Shown: positions 54,646 through 64,000 of the stretch, piece after piece
Position numbering within the stretch: the first letter of the stretch is position 1
How the letters are laid out: the number at the start of each line of letters is the position of its first letter
Origin: Agrocybe praecox
Lineage: Eukaryota; Basidiomycota; Agaricomycetes; Agaricales; Agrocybaceae
Direction: 5' to 3'
Assembly (NCBI GenBank): GCA_964017145.1
Contig: OZ024841.1
Coordinates: forward strand, 1,364,001-1,428,000
DNA length: 64,000 nucleotides
Program-made: the position numbers and the translations under genes
The notes under the pieces: model-generated
What the model was told of the DNA's origin: nothing
Databases searched by the model: none
The model's input: the letters and a program-made list of their open reading frames with translations, nothing else

Positions 54646-56385
54646 TTTGTTAGATCTTTAAATACCTAGATTTGCAGTCTAGTCGGGCTGGATAAAAAGG
54701 TTGGATATAATATATATGTATGTAGTCCCAAAGTACTATCGGGCACTCCGATCCTTTTACAAAGTTGAAAGACACGACTTCTGGCCATTGTCGCCAGTTG
54801 CAGTGTATAGTTCATCAACTAGTAACTACAATATCTTGTATCTCGTCTCATTAACATCATTGTATAAATATTTTGTAATTAGATCCAAATTCCAAGAGTG
54901 TTTTGTACATACTGACGCAGTCTTATGCTGATATGTAACCATTATGTCATGACCGAGCTGCGTGCTGCGTTATAAATCACCCGCGTTCGAATCCGATACT
55001 GTCAACCGAACTTATTCTATAGACAGAGCACAAGATCCAAGGGGATTCACTATGCGAGCTGGACTCTGACCGGCTTAAAGCACTAGGAATCACGACCATT
55101 GGCCAAAGAATATCTATCCTTGAAGCCATATATCAAGTTCGTGTGTGAATTCAGTAAATATTGATAATTAACGCGACATGACGCGGCGCACTTATTATTG
55201 TACCACCCCACCACTATCACCACTGACAAGACCCATATTTCAAAGAAATGCAAACTTGAGTCCAAGATAAGTAGGCAGCAGTGCTTACCTATAATTAGGG
55301 ACTGGGACAGACCACAAGAAATAGAGAATAAGGGCCTGTCGCCTGTCTGGATCTCCAGGCTGAGACCCAAGCTCCGATCAGGCTTCAAGCTCCCAGTGAA
55401 AACGCAGTCTAGTCGACCCATATCGATTCATGTCGAAACAAGTCGTCGAACTGACTTTAAGGCAAAACTGAGTCAATAAAAGGTATCTTGCAGAGTGCGA
55501 GACAAGATTGAGGAGGAATTGAAATGGGAAGAGGGGCGAACAAGAGTCGAGGTAGATCAAGCGGGATAAAGAGAATTCTAGAGAATATGAGGCGTAAAAG
55601 GTATATTTTATACTGTCGAATTTCTCGGACGCTCACCCGAGAGTAATAGTAATATCGAAGCAAAACCTCCTGAGATTTGGAAAGGTCCGGCTGCATCAGC
55701 ATAGGCAAAAATTACCTTTGGGCCTAAGAAATCAGTTTAGTATACAGTAAATAAAGCGAACGAGTACCCGGACATGGGAATGGCAGTCGTAGTATCGATA
55801 GCTCGTACCTTGACATAAGTTGTGAGCATAAACCATGGCGTAAGAAGAGATCAGAACAACATGGTGCGCGCTAACAAGAGAGGCAGCATATTGGAGGCAG
55901 TGAAGTTATCGTGCTATCGCGAGGGAAATGGGCGTCGGGAACACTCAAAGAACACCTTCAGTGGCTTGGTTTCGACTTACTTCTTTTTCATTGAAAAATG
56001 GGGAGTCAAGAGGCCTTGTTGACGAGTGAAATAAACTTTAAAAAGTACAATCAGTACGTATAGATATCAATTCTGTAACGTTTACCAAAAATACAGAAGA
56101 ATAGCGCATATATGCGCATATATCACGTCAAAATAGATTTTTTAAACGTAAGAGTATAAAAACTCACCTTTTCTCAGCCATCAGTCACTTAGGCCTTAGG
56201 GCTTGTCTATCCCTAAGGACAGCTCACCAGGTAGCTTCCACTATCTCTGGGCGTAATACTATCGCTCTATGGCGGAATTTGGTTCTGTTTGCATTGTACA
56301 TGTCCATTTGCAGCCTGGAGCTCATGTTCGTGAATCAGGCCTGCGTTAGTTCCTTCGCTGTATGTGGGCGTTCAGGGTCACTTTC
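54646..56385. other. repeat-rich intergenic region
   Basis: A block at 55191-55238 (TTATTATTGTACCACC...ACTGACA.GACCCA) is shared with 59646-59690. No gene supported. Confidence 0.4.
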
Positions 56386-57010
56386 ATCTTATATTCTCCA
56401 CGCGCATCTCGTTCTCCAGATCTGTTGTGCAGATTCAGCTATTAGGATTGTCAGTAAACGACTTGCGCCGTACCGTACATTGCCGGTTAACTTGGGGTCC
56501 GTATTTTTAGGAGTGCGCAACCCAGGATGCAACCCATGCTCTGTTTGTCCTATGTTAGATGCCTGTGATTCCACAGTCACCTACCTGCTGCTTTCCAGAT
56601 ATCTTCCTGGCCGGATGCTCGGCATTCAGTTAGGACGTAGGCCATTGTTTCCTCAGTTCCGCAGACGTGGCACTCAGCTCTTTGTTCCATGTCGGGGATA
56701 TCTAACCATTTCTTGCCCATACGATAGGCGTCGTGGGCTGCTTTTTATAGGAAAGCCCGCGTTCTTTGCGAAAGAACTTTACTTTTGTAGGAGAGCCAAA
56801 TCTGCGCATCCGTAGGTGTATAGCCGGAGTGCTCCTGCACAGTTTTGCGCACCATTTCTAAGTTTAGCCGTGTTCCTTTCTCTCGGTGTGGGTTTTGGCC
56901 ATGTTTCGGTACAGAATGGCTTGTGTCATACTCTGGAGTCTGCAGGCGCGTTCCGGTTGACTTGGGGTTATCAGTAAAATGATGGCTTCCCATGTAGCAT
57001 AGTACACTAC
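56386..57010 (-). pseudogene. non-LTR retrotransposon 3'-end relic
   Basis: On the minus strand LNLEMVRKTVQEHSGYTPTD and DAQIWLSYKSKVLSQRTRAF are followed in shifted frame by GKKWLDIPDMEQRAECHVCG and ETMAYVLTECRASGQEDIWK. The Cys-x2-Cys...His...Cys zinc knuckle and its surroundings are typical of the C-terminal end of LINE-type polyproteins common in mushroom genomes. Frameshifts and missing 5' domains show it is dead. Confidence 0.7.
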
Positions 57011-57196
57011 AATCTATAAAAAGGTTCCTGAAAGGTTTGCATATATAGACACGAGATCTCAACACTGGTCAATAAGCTGTGCGCTTCTTAGTGTATATAC
57101 AAAGTTCAATGACGGCAATATGGTCTGAAAGGACTCGGAGGAAACACAAAAGCGACCACATTATCTGAGGCATCCTGGCATCCAATCCTTTGCACT

Positions 57197-58327
57197 ATGA
57201 CTGAGAACACCCTCCAAGCTGCAAATAGGGATAGCGGTGAGCATAGTATAGTTATCATCACTATCCTACTGAACATCGGCCAATCATATCATGCCGTAGG
57301 ATTTCAGCCGCCCGGCACACCGTACCGGCCGTGCCTTTTACAGAATGATAATTATAACTCTTCTGTTGTCTCCTCACCACCTCCCATCAACTCAGATGGT
57401 CAAGCGCATCCATATACTTCTCTCCCACCTCGAAAATCCAAGAAGCCAAAAACATCTCGGAAAACAAAGGGCGCTAATTACATCCCTCAGCCCAAAAACA
57501 GCTTTCTTTGTTTCCGTTCGAAATTTGTTGCTGCCCATGCCTCGTCTCTCGCCAATGGAGAAAAGCAGCAAAATGAGCTTAGTAAAAAGGCGGGTGAGTT
57601 ATGGCGTGCGATGACCCAGGACCAGAAATCAGAATATCATGAGGAGGCAAGAAAAGAAAGGGAAAAGCACGCGATCAAGTATCCAACATATGCACCAAAG
57701 GAAAGAAGACGCCAGGGATCCTCTCGCAGAGACAAAAATCCCACTTCACCAGAGATCGCTACGGAGGTTTTTCTACGCGGTACACTCCCATTCAACCCGC
57801 AACCATTCTTCCAAATCCCAGCTGAGCAGATCGCGGGCCCTCGTCATTCTTTGGAGACCAACGGATATGCTGCTTTCACTCATGGACTGCCTTTCAATCA
57901 CGGCGTAGAGTCGAATATGGTACGTGTCTTCTCCAATTAAACGGCTGAAGGATTGTATTCACACCCTCTTTGTCTTCAGCGCGAGCTATTCCTACCTGAT
58001 CATCCTCCTACTTTCCCTCACCAATCCTTCGCAGGAGCCGACCCCACGTTACCTATGGCAAGCTTCCAACAGTTTGAAGGATACGGACAGTACGAGAATT
58101 TTCAACATTCTTTCGTTCCACAACAACTAAGTTCACCAATGGGCTACATGCCGGAATTCCAGCTGCCACAGGCACCGATGCCCATACAACCACTGCCATA
58201 CCCGCCGCTCCGGGGAACTTTCATGCCTCCATCCATCCAAAGCGACTCATTCTGGACCTCGGATGTCCCGGTGGACTATGATATATCAGCTCAGATATCG
58301 GGATTCTTCCCCCATCCCGATGAATAA
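57197..58327 (+). CDS. HMG3: MATA_HMG-type HMG-box protein (335 aa, 3 exons)
   Basis: Exons 57197-57236, 57300-57919 and 57980-58327 close to 335 codons. The HMG box begins YIPQPKNSFLCFRSKFV (about residue 74), continues NELSKKAGELWRAMTQDQKSEY and ends EKHAIKYPTYAPKER (about residue 150). The C-terminal exon has HQSFAGADPTLPMASFQQFEGYGQ, the same block as HMG1, then a Pro/Met-rich tail. It is a sequence-specific DNA-binding factor by family. Intron 1 is 63 nt and stop-free, so retention would not break the frame. Orientation is opposite to HMG1 and HMG2. Confidence 0.88.
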
Positions 58328-59861
58328 TGTGCGCTAGTTCCACTTCTGGCACTAACTCACCCTCTTTTACACAACAACAGCTACTCCACACGTCTTAAAC
58401 TCTTTTTCGCACCAAAATATTCTGGAATAACCACCTTTTCTCTTCATTTATCGGCTAGAATCTTTCTGCTACAAATTATATCTGTTTCAATGCAATCTAT
58501 GTATCTGTAATTTACATTGTACTACGTATGTTCCCAATGACAATTAGCGCCTGCTCGGCTGGGCTTGCTCAGAGTTGTGCTTTTTAAAGCCTCGCTCTCA
58601 CTAGGAATGGAGTTATATGCGTGAAGCGTATAGCTCTAGTCGCATAGCGCGTATTTAAATGAAAAGTTCTCCCTTTCTCCTTACGCTCTCTGCACCCTCT
58701 CGCTCTTGCATCCACTCGACTCTGCCTCCCTCACGTTGCCCATGCCCAGCTCTCTCTCTATATCCCTCGTTCGAAGCCGTTGCACCGCCGTCATATCGTC
58801 AGTCTCGTACTATCGTTGTTGCGCCACCATCATTGTATTGCCATCGTCGCTGTACCGTCGTCCATCGTCCTAGCCCACCGCTGTTAGTAACGCGGGGCAC
58901 TTGTTGTCGTTGTATCGTCGTTGCACTTGGTAGTTGCGACGCGCAGTGCTGTCAGTCAGCTCCTCTGTGCTGGAGTCTCTGCACAGAGTTGTTACTGCTC
59001 AGCTGCGCGCCGTTTTGCGTCGTTTCCGTGATCTAGAAAAGAGAAATAGAATGAAAGAAGAGAAGAAGAGAGAGAAGAAGAAAGAGGAGGAGGAACAGGA
59101 AGAAGGAAGGGGCGAAGAAAGAAAGAAAAAGGACGCGATGTCCTTTTTGCTACTCTGCTCACTACACCCCTCATTTCCCCTCTTCTCTCTCTTCCTCCCT
59201 TTCCCACCTTCCTCCACCTCTCTAATTACCTGACCTGACCAACTCGCCTGACCGAGGCCTAAAGAGGTACTAAAGAGGTACCCACAGTCCCCACAGCCCC
59301 CAGAAAAAGCAGAATGAAGAAGAATGATTCAAAGAGGAGACAACGGACAGAGAGGACAGCAAAGAGAGGAGGCACGGAGACGACAGCAGAGAGGAGGCAT
59401 GCATAGGTTGTCATTTGGCGTAGGTGTGAGTTAGAGGGCCAAGTACACAGTGACAATCCGACGCGTCCAAAATGGTGGCGTGACTGGACAAGTCGTCAGG
59501 TGTCTGGTATATTTGAACTATATTCGAATAATATTCGGATTTTGAATTAAATTGGCGGGGCCGTCAAGAATATTTAATTCAAAGTCCGAATATTAATTAA
59601 ATATGTGTAAGGGCAGAGAATATTTTGCCATGCACCTAGGGCGAAGTTATTATTGTACCACCACCATCATCATCACTGACAGGACCCACATAAGAATAGT
59701 TACCAATGACAAAGATTACTGCTTTTTTCAAGCCCTTCAAGGAAGCAGGAGATTGTATCCCTACAGGAACGGGGGGACCGCTAAATACGGATGCAAAAAT
59801 GCTTCCGTTGACGGACGCAAATAACATCAATGGTATTGGAAATGAAAGTGAGCGAGATTAG
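58328..59861. other. low-complexity intergenic region
   Basis: 58.66-59.25 kb is a strongly biased C/T-rich then A/G-rich stretch whose open frames are compositional artefacts. 59.27-59.40 kb is rich in AGAGG/AGACA repeats. An upstream exon of the next gene may be hidden near 59.6-59.8 kb. Confidence 0.4.
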
Positions 59862-61246
59862 ATTATCTTCGCGTGGCATGAACGCAACATCAAACTTACA
59901 TACGTATCAGGCAACACGCCCGAGCGGGTTGGGAATTCAGCGTTGGCGGCTGTATCGGACGTCCTCGAGACTCAGAACGATGAACGCGACATTGTTCACT
60001 ACGTCGATGTTTGCAACGCGGACCAGACACGTCATGGCGCAGAGTCCAGCAACTGTAACCCCAACGGCGCGACGCGTAATGGTAGAGTGTCTCGTGGCAA
60101 AGCTAGCAGAGGAATGAAGGTGACGAGCCGATCCTCTTGTACCCTTGAGCGTACCTTTGAACACTGATGACATATCACAGGGAACGAGGGGAACGAGGAA
60201 ATGTCCAGATAAAGGGTTGAAGAAGCCTCTGGCTGCCAATCAGGGTACCTTTTCTTCGCAGCCAGGTGCCGTTTCCAACACGGATACGACTTCCAACGCC
60301 GCTGAAGATGGGTCTGGTACGAGTCAAGGACATGTCATTACGGGGACGTCTCCTGGGCCTCGCGGAAGCCAACGGGACATAAACAGTGTACCCTCTTCTC
60401 GGAGAAAGATTACAAAGAAGGGTAATCCCTGCGATCTGCTTCCTTTTATTACGGACGAAGAAGAGTTGCGGGAGGCAACGTCCTTGGTTGAAGACTGGCG
60501 TCTTGTAAGCCCTCACGATGTTAATTGGTTCTGGAAATTTGTTGCTCACTGCCTCCTGGTCACTGAACCTCAGATCAGCAAGACTTACATGCAACGGTTC
60601 TATCGATTGAAAGGCGATCATCTCGCTGCTGTAAAGATTCGGAGGAAAATGTACGTTCAAGGCAGCTTTTGAAATACGGTTTCTAGATTGAATTAACATG
60701 AACCTCTAGGTCTCGAATAATCACTGTCAATGACACCAAGCGCGTCGTCAATATGTTCTTGTACCTCGAGAGGGACGCAGAATTTCAAGCGTGGAAAATG
60801 CGCGGCGGGTACCTGCGCTTCGTCGAACTGTAAGTTGATCCGGCCTACCCCACGTTTGTATTCTATGGTCCACTGACACTATCCACCTATCTACTAGCTT
60901 GTACAAGCTTTACCGCACTTGGATAGCAAGATACCCTACGCAGGAGCATCGAGGAGCGAAGGATTTTCCTATCGCCGAAGCATACGTACTCCCTCTCACC
61001 CGTCTGTGTATCCGAAGGTGCAGTGAGCTGGTGGTGGATGCCAATGCTCTCCATAGCTCGAATGTACAGTCCAGTGGCGCAATCGTATCGGAAGAATGTC
61101 AAGACGGCTGCGCTACCGTAGGGATCCTCGGTGTTGATGACGACGGGAGGGAATCTCATGCAGTATCATCGTCTAGCTTCGAGCCTTCAATTTTTGAGCT
61201 TGAGGATTCAACTGCTTTCCCCAGTAGTCAAAGCAGTAAACAATGA
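59862..61246 (+). CDS. unknown protein gene, 5' end not resolved (at least 398 aa)
   Basis: Exons 59862-60119, 60181-60650, 60710-60829 and 60898-61246 join in frame to a TGA at 61244-61246. The first exon seen begins directly after an in-frame TAG that can serve as a splice acceptor, so the start codon is probably in an upstream exon I could not place. Seen: a disordered middle, then a helical part (DEEELREATSLVEDWRLVSP, WFWKFVAHCLLV, ISKTYMQRFYRLKGDHLAAV) and the C-terminal YPTQEHRGAKDFPIAEAYVLPLTR. No family recognised. A deleted duplicate lies at 52.8-53.3 kb. Confidence 0.6.
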
Positions 61247-62500
61247 GTGTACCCCCATCTTTTGCATAGTATTCTGTATAAATAGACGTACATACGATTT
61301 ACCGTTGATCGTAAGTCCCTGTAACATAAGGCTTTGCGGAGAGATAGCTTTGCGGAGAGAATATCTCACTACACATATGGGATCAAATTATGCTAGTCGC
61401 TCGCCAAGGATTATCGTAAGCGCCGGCGCTAGAGCCAAGCCTAGTAGACAATTTTTTAATCGGACATATACACCCTATAAAATTATGAAAGGTCATATTT
61501 TTTCAGAATCAAATACGACAGGGCCTGACTCAGATCTTGATTAATTTTTCACTTAATCAACGACAAGGAAATATCTGGCGCCTAACGGATATCTTACTTG
61601 TGCTACTGTGGTCAGCCTCGTGCACATATTAATCTAGTGACGCGCATCGAAGCTTTAGCTTGATGCGAGAATGTAAAGAAAGAAAGAAAGAAAAAGAAAT
61701 ATGGAATAAGAGAGTTGCGGGGTAAAAGAGTATGAGTGGTTTCTCTCATGTACAGTATATATAGATGATATACATTTATATTACGCAATTTTCTATTTAT
61801 AAACTTGTTTCATACTACCTCCTTCGCACGGAAATTGTCTCAACGGCGTAAAATGCGATAGAATCTGCTCCAGTAATTAAATGATCACTGTGGACCCAGG
61901 GACTGGTTATTACCACTATATAGAAGGGTGAAAATTAGAAATCCCCAGTTAATGTAGCGACAAAATGGTAATCACTTAAAATTGCCATTTCGGGTCTTTT
62001 TCTCTCGGTTTTCACCAGTTTCAGTTAAACAAGTGAAAATAGCACATATAACGTTCCAGGGATAATAATACCATGCTACTGGGTGAAATATACCAGATTC
62101 CAAACGGGTATTTTCTATGACCTGAAAAAAGGGGAAAATAACCTCACTATCCCGGGCGCTTTTTTGGTAGTAATTTTTACTGGTATAACGGCCTATTTGA
62201 AAACCCGTTTATTGAAGTAAAATATCAGGTATACTCTAATGGTATATTTTACCCCTTTTCGGTAGTTGCAGGGGTTAAATATCCTATGTAAAAATATCAG
62301 TTTTTGTAGTTAAATATATAGTATTTTGCTTGGGTATTTTTTTGCCCGTTGTATGGGAGAAAATTGCTCAGTTCTAATTATTTAGCTCCAACTGTAAATA
62401 GAAGCTGGCTGCCCCACATTCCCCAACAAAGCACATAAATTAAGCAAATATATCACTTAGAATTATGTAGCTTCGTCCGTGAACAGCCTCTGCAACATAG
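61247..62500. other. AT-rich region with TATTTTACC-like repeats
   Basis: Homology to the 53.3-53.7 kb flank continues to about 61.64 kb. From 61.9 to 62.35 kb short motifs GGTATATTTTACC, GTGAAAATA and AAAATACC recur in both orientations, suggesting a decayed element. No gene. Confidence 0.4.
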
Positions 62501-62549
62501 GCCTGTGTGTGAATTGTTCGCAACTACCAAGTCATTTCAAACTCCGCAC

Positions 62550-63143
62550 ACGTGACATCGTTGATTAGCGCTTGCCGCCCTTCCTTTCTCTTTCGCCCCA
62601 TCATCAACGCCGTTCACAATCTGCAGATTCCCTCCCCCCACTCTATTCCTTTGTTCTCTCTTCACATGTACACAGCGTTTTTCTCTTTGGTATGTTATCT
62701 CGTCACGCCCAAACGCGCCTCGTCAAGCTGTCACAGTTTCCAACAATAGCGAGGGCAACCTTCTTGCTGAAAACCGCCGCCTCGAGGGAATCGTCGAGAA
62801 GATGAAAGGTATATTCCTTCTTGATAACTTCTATAACTTCTTGTCAAGGATTGCTGGAAAGAAGTTGAACTTGACTGCCAGTAAAATATCAACCACGTCG
62901 AACTGGGCGCGATAATCAAAATGGTATGCCGTTTATTAACGCCTTTCCTTTATTTCTCACCCGCATATAGGCACATTCTAGGAAAAATTATCTCGACTTG
63001 TTACAGTCAACACAGGACAGCATCGATAAACCGCCGCGGTATGGACAAACACCCGCCCCCTCTCAACCTGACATCACTACAAGCGATTCCGAGGCGCCTG
63101 AGGGAGACGCCGCCCGGTGACCATGACGAGGGAGGAACTCAAT
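62550..63143 (+). other. possible gene fragments, not resolved
   Basis: Two short coding-like stretches occur on the plus strand: about 62710-62805 (NNSEGNLLAENRRLEGIVEK, coiled-coil-like) ending at a GTATAT donor, and about 63060-63120 (PDITTSDSEAPEGDAAR then stop). They could be exons of a small gene or a relic, but no start or connecting exons were established. Confidence 0.25.
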
Positions 63144-64000
63144 AATGAGGAACATGTTTTGTCTACGTATGTACTCGATTTGTATTGTTTTTAGTTCTCT
63201 TTATTTTGTCCAATAAAGCCTCGTATTTGGTCCCTCTTAGTACTGTCAATTTTACCTGTCTAACATGTCTTTTCTGTGATTATTTTGACCCTATTCAACT
63301 GCCCGTTGAACTGGTTATCGATTATCTCTTGAGAGGAGTTTATCCTACTTTACCTGATACTATTCATCCGAAACATGTTGTCATGTTTTCTATTTACCCT
63401 GGTCATTCTGGGATCTGTCTGCCTGGTTATTACAGATAGTTAACATGTCTTGTACATTGGGATAAAATAACCATTATTTCTAAGTTTCCCTGATGCACGT
63501 CATACAGATATTTTTGCCTATGTAAGTGGGTCATATTTTCACCATGTCTACATAGTGAAATGGACATAACCATGCTTATTTTCACCCGTTATTCGTTCTA
63601 TTACCACTACTTACGTCCTACCCGTATACCGGGTACCCAACCAGTTAAACCGTCTTTTTTCATTACTTACACGTTCTTTCTTTGTTCATTTTTCGGGTCA
63701 CAAACCGGGTCATTCTTACCCTGTCCAGGGCACACAGTGTGAAAGGAAAGGCATAAAATCCTACACGCAGTAGTGGCTCTTTCGGTCCTTGGCAGGCCCT
63801 TCCGTGACAGGCAAAGAGAAGCTGAAAGGTTTCTCGATTACTGATGGCGCTGGATGGGATGGCTTCGTCCTTAGATAGACTAGTGTCGGACACCGCCTGT
63901 ATGTGTATTTTTGGTGTGATGACATGTCATTATGAAAAAAATTGTAAAGAGCTGTATCAAGAGGCTTGCAAGACCCGAGGAAAGGAGAAGAAATGCAAAC
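63144..64000. other. right edge, nothing recognised
   Basis: AT-rich with no supported gene. The plus-strand frame 63185-63439 has no family features. Confidence 0.4.

Noticed and set aside
56279..56815. 178-codon plus-strand frame
   Set aside because: The minus strand of the same segment encodes recognisable non-LTR retrotransposon sequence, so the plus frame is spurious.
58659..59233. Several overlapping open frames on both strands
   Set aside because: They result from strongly biased pyrimidine/purine tracts and show no domain or splice structure.

Overview
This window looks like chromosomal DNA of a filamentous basidiomycete, most likely an agaricomycete mushroom. Genes carry many 50-60 nt GT-AG introns. 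Several seven-helix STE3-type pheromone receptors lie beside tiny genes for CaaX-terminated lipopeptide pheromone precursors, and MITE-like DNA transposons are common. That combination is the B-type (pheromone/receptor, P/R) mating-type region of Agaricomycetes. No species can be named from the sequence alone.

Layout. 0-17.1 kb is the P/R locus: a truncated receptor (R1) at the left edge, four complete receptors (R2, R3, R5 on +, R4 on -), four intact pheromone precursor genes (two +, two -) and one truncated pheromone copy. R4 and R5 are divergent across about 400 bp, and two pheromone genes are divergent across about 480 bp. The 9-mer GGACAATGG or its complement lies 90-215 bp upstream of most of these genes and resembles an HMG-box target. 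Between R3 and R4 (7.4-12.3 kb) is a repeat nest: a GCGAG minisatellite, a foldback MITE, a Tc1-like element with TA duplication and transposase relic, and a 1.24-kb foldback element containing a tRNA-like motif.

17-31 kb is ordinary gene space: a 749-aa Ser/Lys-rich protein with a decayed partial copy upstream, a conserved RGG-rich protein, an 11-exon MFS transporter with a 16-nt microexon, and a single-pass membrane protein.

31.5-47 kb is the most unusual region. It holds two families I cannot name. Five mostly helical proteins (two about 520-aa two-part proteins, three shorter paralogues) share a Tyr-x-x-Trp-Trp motif; I call them QW and W. Three smaller proteins share a Ser-His-Asp-Gln-Gly-Trp motif; I call them S1-S3. 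Two W proteins end in cysteine-rich anchors and two S proteins start with MGxxxS myristoylation motifs, so membrane attachment is a plausible common theme. One W gene is split by a 794-bp MITE inserted at a TA inside an exon, and two S genes carry apparent 1-nt deletions.

47.7-58.3 kb holds three paralogous MATA_HMG-type HMG-box genes. Between them are a duplicated 0.65-kb repeat, a deleted copy of a gene that is fuller at 59.9-61.2 kb, and a non-LTR retrotransposon relic. 61.3-64 kb has little that I can interpret.

How the genes may work together: precursors are predicted to be processed and prenylated and to signal through non-self STE3 receptors. HMG-box factors of this class bind ACAAT/ACAAAG-like sites, so the motif upstream of pheromone and receptor genes suggests HMG control. 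Linking the three HMG genes in this window to that role is inference. All exon coordinates were built by hand from splice signals and reading-frame closure.
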